A stretch of 64,000 nt of DNA from Salisapilia sapeloensis. Taxonomy: Eukaryota > Oomycota > Peronosporomycetes > Peronosporales > Salisapiliaceae. The first letter of the stretch is position 1. Every line of letters begins with the position of its first letter. The notes under the pieces are model-generated. The model made no database searches. It saw nothing but the letters and a program-made list of their open reading frames with translations, and was not told the origin of the DNA. Shown here one piece after another: positions 20,734 to 29,610 of the stretch. Position numbers and translations under genes: made by a program. Where the stretch lies: NCBI GenBank assembly GCA_023334545.1, contig JAADVB010000029.1:1-64000 (forward strand). The letters run 5' to 3'.

Positions 20734-22325
20734 TTACTCCAAGTCCATGAGTTGGTCCAAGTCGTCCATGTCACTCCCATACTCTCCACCAGACAAGTCG
20801 TCATACTCACTGTAGGCCGTATCCTCTGCATCCTCAACTGCCTCCATTTCTCCATGCGCAAGTGCCTCACCCATCATCCGAAGCGTGTTCCGAAAGTACG
20901 GTCGATAAAAGTTCCAAAATTCATCCACGTCCATATCGCTCTCGTCATAATCACTCTCATCGCCCTCACTTTCAGACCAATCTTTATAATCCGAGATCCG
21001 ATGCCATTCTAACGGCTGAGATGTCAAGTCGGCAGTCCGAATGGCTTCACGTAGATGCATGTCTGGGCTTATGGTTAGCATCCAGGACAGAGTGAGGAAT
21101 ATAAGCAAAGGTCGTACCGATCACTTCAGTACAGGAAAAAGGTTCCTGTCCAAAGTTTACATGAATGCCATCGGGAGTATCGATGCCGATCACCGGATAC
21201 CAATCGTTTGGCGGTAGTCGACTACGAGCAGACACATCTCCAGTAGCTATAAAGACGACAAATCAAGCTTTAGAAAGTTTTCTAATGCATAAACATCAAA
21301 AGAATGTACGATGGATCCGTCCGCCATTGCGCGTAAAGTGTGTCGCAAGCGTTCTCGAGTCTTCCTGCATATAGATGCCGCATCCGACAACGTCTCCAGC
21401 GCCATAAGGTCGACCAAAATCCGTTCCCTGCTCGGCACAAAGGAGAAAAACTTAGATATATAATCGCTAAACACATCTACAAGCTACCATACGCTTGCAC
21501 TGTTATAATAAAAGCTGCCATCGTCACCATGATACCCCATGGATCGGGAGTCCCATCCAGGTTGTTTTCCATGAAGCAAGAACTGGCGTGTACCGAGTCC
21601 AATTGCAATCGTGTCTTCACTCTGAGGCGCGATTCGAATCGTACCAAGACCAGCAACACGTTTCGTGATTGATAGCTCAAAGTACCCTCCAGTCGTGAGT
21701 CCGATTTCATACCGGAGGTTGGATTCGTCCCTTCTTTGGACCACGATCGGGTGTAGCACATTTATGAAAGGGACGTTTGCTCGCACACTACGGTCGTCGC
21801 CAAGGATACGACCAGTGTAGGCAAAGTCCGTCGCGGTGTTACAACCAGGGTTGAGCCTTCCGTTCTCCAACAACGCTTCCACCCTGTAGAACATTAGCGC
21901 TAGACGTAACTTGTAGACTATTAACGTACCGTTGATTGTCCAATGTTTCACCCATACAATTACGAGTACGAAAGAGGTTCATCGTGGATGGAACACATAT
22001 CATTGCATGCGTCAGGAGCTGGTACATGCGATTTTCAGAGCAATCCCTACGAAAGGGTCAGATACTTGGGCTAGAAAAGTATGTTCACAAGGCTTTACTT
22101 TGAAAATAACTTGTCAACTCCGGGAGCTAACTGAATTGGGATATCAGGAGCTAGAGCAAAATTGAGTTCTTGCCAATGGCGACGAAATAGCTCTTTCCAA
22201 ATCGGAACGGTTGGCAGGATGTCCGTCGATATGCGTTTATACGCCACTGTAAACGCTTCTACGTCCTGTGCTGGCAGGTAGAGAAGTGTCTGTACGATTA
22301 CATCTTGTATGTCCGGAAAAGGCAT
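20734..22325 (-). CDS. F-box-like/SPRY protein (minus-strand paralog)
   Basis: Six exons (22099-22325, 21930-22046, 21493-21883, 21310-21427, 21118-21246, 20734-21062) give 436 residues; intron phases are 2,2,0,1,1. The first exon has an F-box-like pattern (IQDVIVQTLLYLPAQDV, PIWKELFRRHW). Exons 3-5 form a SPRY/B30.2 domain: TTGGYFELSI, IAIGLGTRQF, SMGYHGDDGSFY, VVGCGIYM, YPVIGIDTPDGIHVNFGQ. The C-terminus is strongly acidic (Asp/Glu/Tyr-rich, about 330-436). F-box proteins link substrates to SCF ubiquitin ligases and SPRY domains bind proteins, so it may be a substrate receptor; that is inference. It has a divergent paralog at 22549-24025. Confidence 0.85.
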
Positions 22326-22548
22326 AGTCGACTTCTCTGTAGGTCCTGAGCGAAGGCTAGTACAACACTATCACTATCTCTTCCAAGCAAGTCGTCTTGA
22401 TGTATTAATTAGCACATAGCTTTAATATTTATCCGGACATAGAAACTGTAATTTATATATAAGATTTCCAAAGAGTATTAAAATGTAGAGATCTTGAATA
22501 GCAGCAAGAACCTGAGTACGTCATATTACGCGAAGAGAGCAAGTGCGG

Positions 22549-24025
22549 ATGCAGCTGTGCGACCTTCAGGATGAAATATTAGCACGCATACTAGGCATCT
22601 TAGGTACAAGAGATTTAGCAGCGGCTACAGTAGCGTCCAAGTATATTGCAGTGAATATACTGCCCAACTATCCCATATGGAAGGAACAATTCATCCGACG
22701 ATGGCACCACATCAACTTTAACTTGCGACAGGAAGACGAGGAGATTGATTTAGTACTAAATGGGCATCTACGACGTCTATTCCCAGCGTATAATACATTC
22801 ATAGCAGAAGAAAATGCGTTGTAATGACGAGTGATGTCGTGTAGGGAGTACTCCGAGAGCCGAATGTACCAAATACTGACGCATGGAATCCGACCGGTTC
22901 CTTCCAGCATGAACATTTACAGTCCACATGATTATACCAACCACTCTAGACTCAAGTACGCTGCTATTCTGTCTTTGACTATATAGAGAAGAACTTATAT
23001 CGAGTACTCTAGCTTCGTAAACGCGAGTGCAGAGGATGAAATGGCGAATGAGTTTCCAGAGCGTGTGCGTGACTTTGCCTACGTAGGACAGACACTTGGT
23101 GATAATCGAACGGTACCGGCAAACTGCCCATTTCGGAAGAAATTCCATATCGCTGTCTTTCGACGACATGCGAGCAATAGCAATCGGCGTTTGTATCATG
23201 TTGGCCTAGTGACTGGTGGTTACTTTGAGCTGACCATTTCGCCAGACACCATTGCTATTGAAGCCAATCGTCACGGTCAGCGTGATACAGTAGCCATTGG
23301 AGTCGCTGCTTTTGGCATGCAACGTGGAAATACCATGCCAGGATGGCATCGACTGGGCGTATCCAACCCAGTGTCCATTGGATACCACGGTGACGACGGC
23401 CAACTCTTTGTCAACTCCAATGTGGTATGCCTATACCATGTCGATTACCAAACTCTGTTCTAAGTGTCGCTTGTATGGCAGGGACAACCGTTTGGACCGC
23501 ACTTTAGTGTCGGAGACACCGTCGGCTGTGGCCTACATCGCAATCCGACGTTCTTTTCTACTCGAACTCGTCTACTGTTTACACTCAACGGACAAGAAAT
23601 CCCACGTATGTATCAAGTCAACTCTTGTACTTTTCATAATGTCCTTCTAACGACGACTCATCTAGTCCCTGGTGGCCGATTGCCGCCACTGCAGAGAGAT
23701 ATGTACCCGGTCATTGGCATCGATTGTCTCAATATCATCTCGGTCAACTTTGGACAACGACCTTTTCTTTATGACACAATCGTCGGTAGGTATAAACATC
23801 AAGATATCTTCACGACTAGTACTTATGTAATGTCTAGACGAATTGTTTGAGCTTATGGACGACTTGAATGCGAGTCCCTTACGAGACATATACTGGCAAG
23901 CAATCAACGACGATTTGATGTTCCCTCAAGTCGATGAAAGCTTCCAAGCGCACGACATGGATGACTTTCCGATGCAACTTGGACCTGACATTGCTCAATT
24001 TACTCAATACCTCGTGCGTGAATAA
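22549..24025 (+). CDS. F-box-like/SPRY protein (plus-strand paralog)
   Basis: Six exons (22549-22787, 22845-22955, 23013-23424, 23482-23605, 23666-23785, 23838-24025) give 397 residues with phases 2,2,0,1,1, identical to its neighbour. The F-box-like start (LQDEILARILGILGTRDLAA, PIWKEQFIRRWHHINF) and the SPRY core (VTGGYFELTI, VAIGVAAFGM, SIGYHGDDGQLF, TVGCGLHR, YPVIGID-x7-VNFGQ) align with the minus-strand copy along their length, but the proteins have diverged strongly and the C-terminal acidic tail is shorter here. The first intron acceptor and the long third exon were set by this alignment. ATG 22549 is used, as the frame upstream reaches only a GTG. The two starts are about 220 bp apart. 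Confidence 0.85.
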
Positions 24026-24087
24026 AGATAACTCGATGGATTGTGAACGTCATTTTCAGCTGCATGCGTACGTACATGAGCATCCGA

Positions 24088-27000
24088 CTATCTTTCCTCC
24101 TTGTTTATTTTCTGAAGAGGAGATTCTCGGAGAGCATTCAACTCTACTTTTAATGTTTCATTTTGACTCTGCAGCGTTCTTATTTGACGCCGAAGAGATG
24201 CTATCTCTGCATCCTTTGTATCATCTGAAGTTGCGGCCATGGATGTGAAAGCAGCGTTCGTAGCAGACGCCAAGTCCGCTCGTAGTCGTAATTGCTTTTG
24301 ACTATCGATCATACTTCCTTGCACGTCTGGTTCGTCAAGATATGAAAAAAGGGCAAGAACGATTTCAGCACTTGCATCAGCCATAGTATAGTCTGTCCAG
24401 ACAATGTTCGCAAGATGCCGCTTCCTGCGTTTCGAGTCCACACGGATGCCAACTTTTTGATAAAATGCTTTCCGCATCTTTTTCTCTACACGTCTACGAA
24501 GCCGATCATATAGCTGTTGTCTCTCTGCTTCCAATAGCTGAAGCGGAGATATCGAAGATGAGTCTTTAGGACCTCCAAGTCGGCTTGATCGATCAAAGTA
24601 CGACAAAGAAGTCAAGTATCCTCGTCTACTACTCGGGCTCACCATCTTTGGACTCTGTCCGTCACTCGGTAGCTTATCCATTCTTTGTAGTCGCAGTACT
24701 TCTTCCGCAAGTAGACCAAGGCAGAAGAAGTCTGTGCTGTTAAAGGTAAGCCAGAATTTAGATCGATAGAGTAATGGCGTGTGACGAGTATTCCAAGCCT
24801 CGTAAATCTTCTGGCGTGTCGTCTTAAACAGAGTTTGTTTCCACTCTTCTGTTTTCTTTCTCGATAAAAAGCCCCGTGCACAACTCTGTACGCGAACCAC
24901 AAGCCGTCGAACATGATGAAATGCCTTCTTACGCTTGTATCCTCGCCATTGTGCTTGGAATTGTCGAAAGCCATTGACTGCTCGGCGATAGCGAAGTCTG
25001 AGTAGACACGCCCGGACAAAAATCTGGATCGTGGACGCAGCTCTACGCATGCTCAGATATAGTTCTCGAGCTTTCATCGCCCTGTGCGCTGCTTGTAGTA
25101 TGGATACACCACGCCGAAGTTTTTGATAGGATGTTCGATCAGCTTGCATTTGTAGATATGATCGATACCATAGCTGGATGCAAATACTAGCATGCTTCAT
25201 GTCTAAGAATGCGTCTCGATCTCGAAACATGCGATACTGAGCTTGTAAATGAATAACAAGCTGTATTACTTCTTCCCATCCAGACGTCTTACTCATCATT
25301 GTCTTGGACGGTATACGCTTTGGATGTAAATCCACCTGTGATACATTCCGAAGTTTCTCGCTCGTGGAAAACAGTTCTCGCGGGTGACGAATTTGTCCTA
25401 CCAAACTTTTCTTCAGGATGGGAAAGAATGGATAAGTATACATGGTGCTGTCTGAATGAAGTCCTGCCATAGATGGCGGTGGTGCAATGAACGTTTCTTG
25501 AATATCATCCGAAGTGTCTTCAAGAAAACTGCAGTCTAGTTTCTTCTTTCCCAGACTCTTATACCGATTTAGTTTCTGGTTAATCGAATGATCAAAAAAC
25601 AAAACTTCCGGTAACTCTGGATTGAAAACGCGGTCTTCGAGGAACCGGCGGAACATCTGAGTAGCTATTAATTGTGTCATGAACTCTTTAGATCCAGCAT
25701 CCGTGTTTTCACGAAGAAACGCATCGTCATCAAACAATGGTTCCTTCTTTCCGTCCGGCATGTCTGCAGCATTAAAATTGACGTAGTTGACGTACTTCTT
25801 TAGTACTGCCACAAAAAGACGAAGGAATGCTCGACGAATACCATCCGAAGAGAAAATCGACGTCTCATTCGAAACACTTTCGACCAGACCAGTGGGTAGT
25901 TCAGGTCGAGCTTCCTTCGTAGGAGGCACAACGCTTGATCGTCTTGTGCCTGTAGCAAAGTTTTTGAGTGATGACATATTCATATTTGCCATGGAAGGGG
26001 CATGATGCAACGTGGTTGAGCTTCCTCCTGCACTTATCTTGCGGTTCCATTTTGATCGAGGGTAGTTGGAAGTAAACGACTCTTTCAAATTGGATTCGGA
26101 AACGGTCTTGGATAGAGATACGGTCTGTCCAAACTCTGCTGCGTAATGATCAATCGGTTCCAAGTGCTCATCGTCAGGGTAAGCCAGATCTACTTTATCA
26201 ATTCCAGCAGCAAAAGGAGCAAAGACTTTGGCACATTCGCTCAAACTTGCTCGGAGCTTACTTGCCTCTCGATCTGGAAGCTTTGGTATCAGCACTTCAC
26301 ATCCGTACTCATCGATCGCAGGTGTCACTCGATTGTGATCCAAGTCCACAAATATGACACCGATCGTGTTCTCTACCCGGCTTAAGCAGTCTGCGTGTAT
26401 GCCAACAATAAATGGTACAGGTGCTTCGACAACGTCAAGTAAGCTGACTGGAAGCACAGGGATATAGGCGCCTTGCCAGGAAAAGGGAAGTAAGAGTGAA
26501 AGTAGTGTCTCGGCGACAGGTGTCAAAAGTGAAATGTGTTTCGAGTAGAACACAATCTTGTATTCTAAAGCAGCGCACGTGAAGAGGGTCAGGACATTAT
26601 TGATGTCGAGCATTTGAAATAGTGACCGAAATCCAAAATCCACGAGAGGAAAGCCATTTCGTGGTGGACGTGAGATGATAAGATTTCGATCAGGTAGGCT
26701 TAGTTGGACTTGAATCTTTCCCTGCGGCGGCAATGGGACTTCACTCACAAAGTTGCTTATGTACCTCTCCAGAGGAATGGGAGATCCGAACAACGTTACT
26801 CGATAAATGAGTTGTAGAAACTGTCGAAAAGCAGTGTAGTATGGATAATGCGAAGCAACCATAATACACTTTGGGGAAAATACCCTACCAGGATCATTGG
26901 ATGACTTGCTCGACCAATCTTCCATCCATGATGGACATTCCACTTGTTGCTGTGTGGCCTTACGAGGTGATCTACTTTCAAAAATGCGACTAGAACGACT

Positions 27001-27963
27001 TTGTACTGCTGGCTTGGAAAATAAAGCGAAGATTTCCAATGGGTGAAGCTCTTCATAAAACTGTAGGGCAGTCACATACACTCGAATGCCGAGGGTATTT
27101 GTCAGTACAAACGAAAACAGTGTTGGTGGTGCATAATCTTCTCGTAGCTGAAAACCTTGTGGGAAAGCAAATTGGGAGATATGGGGTGGAATTGGATCGT
27201 CCGGTATGGACTGTGGGTACGAGTCGATCACGGCTGGTAGAAAGCGCAAGTCGGTTGGCCCATTCGTGTTCTCTAGCTTTTGCTTCTTGGCCAAGCTACC
27301 ACGCCCTACACTGATAAAGTAATTGGCAAAGCGTTTGGTAACCTCAACGACGCCACCAGGACTCGTCTTCTCTTCGGACACTCGATCTTTCACTCCCGAC
27401 TTTGCCATGCTGCCGTGAGTATCTGGTAAAGCGGGATGACGAGTCGTGTCTTCCTTTTGTGCTGATTGAGGCTGTGGGAAAGTTGCCATTGGAGGCGGAG
27501 TAGCAAACTTTTTGTGAATATACTTGTCTCGGACGAACTGAACTCGATGGTCACCAGTCGAAGTTGAAGATAATGCGATAGATGGGTCTGCCTCGATCCA
27601 TACCAGTAGATATTTGCCATAAACATCATCCACTTTCTTATTCCCGGATACCATCGCGTCGATTTCGTTCTCGCTCCAAGTGTCCAATTGGACACACTTG
27701 ACACGCGAATCTTGCATTCCTAGCTCACGATGACTTCCGGCACATTCAGCACATAGGAAAGCACCAAACGTAACGCTCGCCCACACTGGGTCGGTGAGTG
27801 CAATCCTACAATCAGCACAGCGCTCATTTTCCGGAAACGACCGATAGATGCGCAGCAGACGATGGCTCATGTCGATCTCATGGTTCGAGCTGGTCGCGGA
27901 CAAGCTTGGCTTCTCGAACTCGGACGTATCCGAAAAGCTCTCTACTGCAGGTATTGGTTCCAT
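24088..27963 (-). CDS. ArfGAP-DENN-IQ multidomain protein
   Basis: Single exon, 1291 residues from ATG 27963. An ArfGAP zinc finger is at about 35-150: Cys49, 52, 71 and 74, then AGSHRELG with the catalytic-position Arg79. The C52-C71 loop is 18 residues, two more than the usual 16. A tripartite DENN region follows at about 280-650 (CIMVASHYPYYTAFRQFL, LFTCAALEYKIVFYS, YIPVLPVSLLDVVEAPVPF) and extends through a dDENN-like helical part. Then come four to five IQ-like repeats at about 940-1090 and a C-terminal coiled coil (IASLRRQIRTLQSQNE). ArfGAPs inactivate Arf GTPases; DENN proteins usually activate Rabs. The frame stays open upstream of the ATG to about 28068, so a small 5' exon may be missing. 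Confidence 0.88.
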   Translation of the reverse strand: MEPIPAVESFSDTSEFEKPSLSATSSNHEIDMSHRLLRIYRSFPENERCADCRIALTDPVWASVTFGAFLCAECAGSHRELGMQDSRVKCVQLDTWSENEIDAMVSGNKKVDDVYGKYLLVWIEADPSIALSSTSTGDHRVQFVRDKYIHKKFATPPPMATFPQPQSAQKEDTTRHPALPDTHGSMAKSGVKDRVSEEKTSPGGVVEVTKRFANYFISVGRGSLAKKQKLENTNGPTDLRFLPAVIDSYPQSIPDDPIPPHISQFAFPQGFQLREDYAPPTLFSFVLTNTLGIRVYVTALQFYEELHPLEIFALFSKPAVQSRSSRIFESRSPRKATQQQVECPSWMEDWSSKSSNDPGRVFSPKCIMVASHYPYYTAFRQFLQLIYRVTLFGSPIPLERYISNFVSEVPLPPQGKIQVQLSLPDRNLIISRPPRNGFPLVDFGFRSLFQMLDINNVLTLFTCAALEYKIVFYSKHISLLTPVAETLLSLLLPFSWQGAYIPVLPVSLLDVVEAPVPFIVGIHADCLSRVENTIGVIFVDLDHNRVTPAIDEYGCEVLIPKLPDREASKLRASLSECAKVFAPFAAGIDKVDLAYPDDEHLEPIDHYAAEFGQTVSLSKTVSESNLKESFTSNYPRSKWNRKISAGGSSTTLHHAPSMANMNMSSLKNFATGTRRSSVVPPTKEARPELPTGLVESVSNETSIFSSDGIRRAFLRLFVAVLKKYVNYVNFNAADMPDGKKEPLFDDDAFLRENTDAGSKEFMTQLIATQMFRRFLEDRVFNPELPEVLFFDHSINQKLNRYKSLGKKKLDCSFLEDTSDDIQETFIAPPPSMAGLHSDSTMYTYPFFPILKKSLVGQIRHPRELFSTSEKLRNVSQVDLHPKRIPSKTMMSKTSGWEEVIQLVIHLQAQYRMFRDRDAFLDMKHASICIQLWYRSYLQMQADRTSYQKLRRGVSILQAAHRAMKARELYLSMRRAASTIQIFVRACLLRLRYRRAVNGFRQFQAQWRGYKRKKAFHHVRRLVVRVQSCARGFLSRKKTEEWKQTLFKTTRQKIYEAWNTRHTPLLYRSKFWLTFNSTDFFCLGLLAEEVLRLQRMDKLPSDGQSPKMVSPSSRRGYLTSLSYFDRSSRLGGPKDSSSISPLQLLEAERQQLYDRLRRRVEKKMRKAFYQKVGIRVDSKRRKRHLANIVWTDYTMADASAEIVLALFSYLDEPDVQGSMIDSQKQLRLRADLASATNAAFTSMAATSDDTKDAEIASLRRQIRTLQSQNETLKVELNALRESPLQKINKEER

Positions 27964-28476
27964 TTGCAGCGAGTAGAGTAATGGTAATTCGAAAGTTTCC
28001 GTCAGTTCTCCTTTACGCACTCTATTTTTCAACAGAAAGTCGTTTGGGATATATTCAGGTCTGAACGTTTACGTGAAACGGTCAAACCTCTAAAAAATTT
28101 CTTATCAATTCAGTGAGACTGCTTTCCAATTATCGTAGCACTCTAGGAAGCGAATACTTGTAGCACATACCTCTAGTCCTCGTCAAGCTTGACAAGCATG
28201 TGCATCGTGCTTGCACTTATACTCAGAACGCATGTGTAATTAATAATAACTCGCCACATATAAATATTTGTATACATTATCGTTGTACACTTCTCAAATA
28301 TACACATGTCAAATTATCGTCTAGCGTAAAGTATGCTTCTCACGTTGAATGGCTCGCAAGCCTGACTGGCTGGGAACATTTCAACCTCAGTATCGCTTTC
28401 TCTCCAGGTAATGCGTGTAGCACGAGTATCTCCATCTCCCGATCCTAACTAGTCTTTATAGCATATAAAATAAGAA
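27964..28476. other. Divergent intergenic region with eL6 promoter
   Basis: It separates the ArfGAP-DENN gene (-) from eL6 (+). The first 100 bases keep the ArfGAP-DENN frame open and end at a possible splice acceptor near 28069 (minus strand). The last 70 bases hold a probable 5'-UTR intron of eL6. In between I see AT-rich sequence and no gene. Confidence 0.45.
28408..28461 (+). other. Probable 5'-UTR intron of eL6
   Basis: A GTAATG donor after CTCTCCAG and an acceptor TCTTTATAG preceded by CCTAAC (branch-point-like) enclose 54 bases, the typical intron size here. It ends 15 bases before the eL6 ATG. Proposed from sequence only. Confidence 0.5.
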
Positions 28477-29502
28477 ATGGCCCCTGCGAAGAAATCGGCG
28501 AAGAAGACTGAAAAGCGTCAGAACGTGGAGCTTGCCCGTGGTGTGAACGCCATCTCGCGCAACGGTCTCCGTCGCACGAACGGCTGGAAGCACCCGAAGA
28601 CCCCGAAGAAGGTCAAGCAGAACGGTGCCAAGGCCCGTGTCTACCGTCGCTGGTACCCTGCTGACGACATCCCGAAGCCGCTCCAGTCGGCCAAGACCGT
28701 CCGCAACAGCAAGAAGACGGCCAAGCTCCGTGCTTCGATTACCCCGGGCACGGTCCTCATCCTTCTTTCTGGCCGCTTCCGTGGCAAGCGTGTCGTCTTC
28801 CTCAAGCAGCTCGAGTCTGGCCTCCTCCTCGTCACTGGTACGTTGCGTTATATGCTTCCCAATGATGCAAACTTGACATTCGAGAGGTCCATGGACGAAC
28901 GTGGCATGGTTCGCCATATCACTAGTAGTCTACTCTGGATCTTGTCATTCGTGAAAAGAAAAGGAGTGGACCGAAGATAAGTTTAGATTATGAGAGCTGA
29001 GGGATTTCCTTCTTTTATCTGTTCATATGACGCTAACGTACACTATTTAGGTCCGTACAAGGTGAACGGTGTCCCGATCCGTCGTGTGAACCAGGCTTAC
29101 GTGATTGCCACGTCTGCCAAGGTGAACCTCGAGGGCGTCACGGTCCCTGCCATTGACGACAAGTACTTCGCTCGTGAGCAGAAGCCGTCCAAGAAGTCCA
29201 AGGAGGAACAGTTCTTCGCCCAGTCCAGCTCCGTACGTTTCATTTCTTCTACATGCCAACGTCACCAGACTCTCGAGTCTCTATCAGCGCTTGGGATCGC
29301 TGTGGTGACGTAAAAGTTCCCGACTAGACGCTAACTTTACACCTTATAGACGGCCATCGTGTCTGAACAGCGCAAGAACGACCAAAAGTCGCTCGACACG
29401 GCTCTCCTTAAGAACATTGAGAAGGAGCCGCTTCTCAAGCACTACCTCAAGGCTAAGTTCTCGCTCACCAAGAACGACGCGCCTCACGCCATGAAGTTTT
29501 AG
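28477..29502 (+). CDS. RPL6: 60S ribosomal protein eL6
   Basis: Three exons (28477-28837, 29051-29232, 29350-29502) give 231 residues in frame. The Lys-rich N-terminus leads to [52 protein letters not shown] and [17 protein letters not shown], all typical eL6 segments. It is a structural protein of the large ribosomal subunit. Its introns (213 and 117 nt) are much longer than the 45-66 nt norm of the window, and the second contains a strong inverted repeat. Both end with CTAAC followed by a TAG acceptor. Confidence 0.95.
29259..29311 (+). repeat. Inverted repeat in eL6 intron 2
   Basis: ACGTCACCA (29259-29267) and TGGTGACGT (29303-29311) are a perfect 9-bp inverted pair around 35 bases. Inside are two further small stems, GACTC/GAGTC and AGCG/CGCT. 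The transcript could fold into a branched hairpin within the 117-nt intron. It may affect splicing of this ribosomal-protein gene; no function is shown. Confidence 0.55.
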
Positions 29503-29610
29503 ACAGTAGGACGTCTGAAACATTTCGGAGGAGAAAGCATTACGCGTGGAAAGAGAAATAAATTCTTCTTGATCACGTCTTATTCCAATTTCTGTTTCTT
29601 ATCCTTTCTC

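Noticed and set aside
20734-24025. F-box/SPRY pair as an assembly artefact
   Set aside because: Proteins and introns have diverged well beyond sequencing error, so the inverted copies are real paralogs.
28857-29004. Possible box C/D snoRNA in eL6 intron 1 (ATGATGC, CTGA, TCCC/GGGA stem)
   Set aside because: The C box has one mismatch, the span of 148 nt is long for the class, and I found no clear internal D'/C' boxes or guide match.
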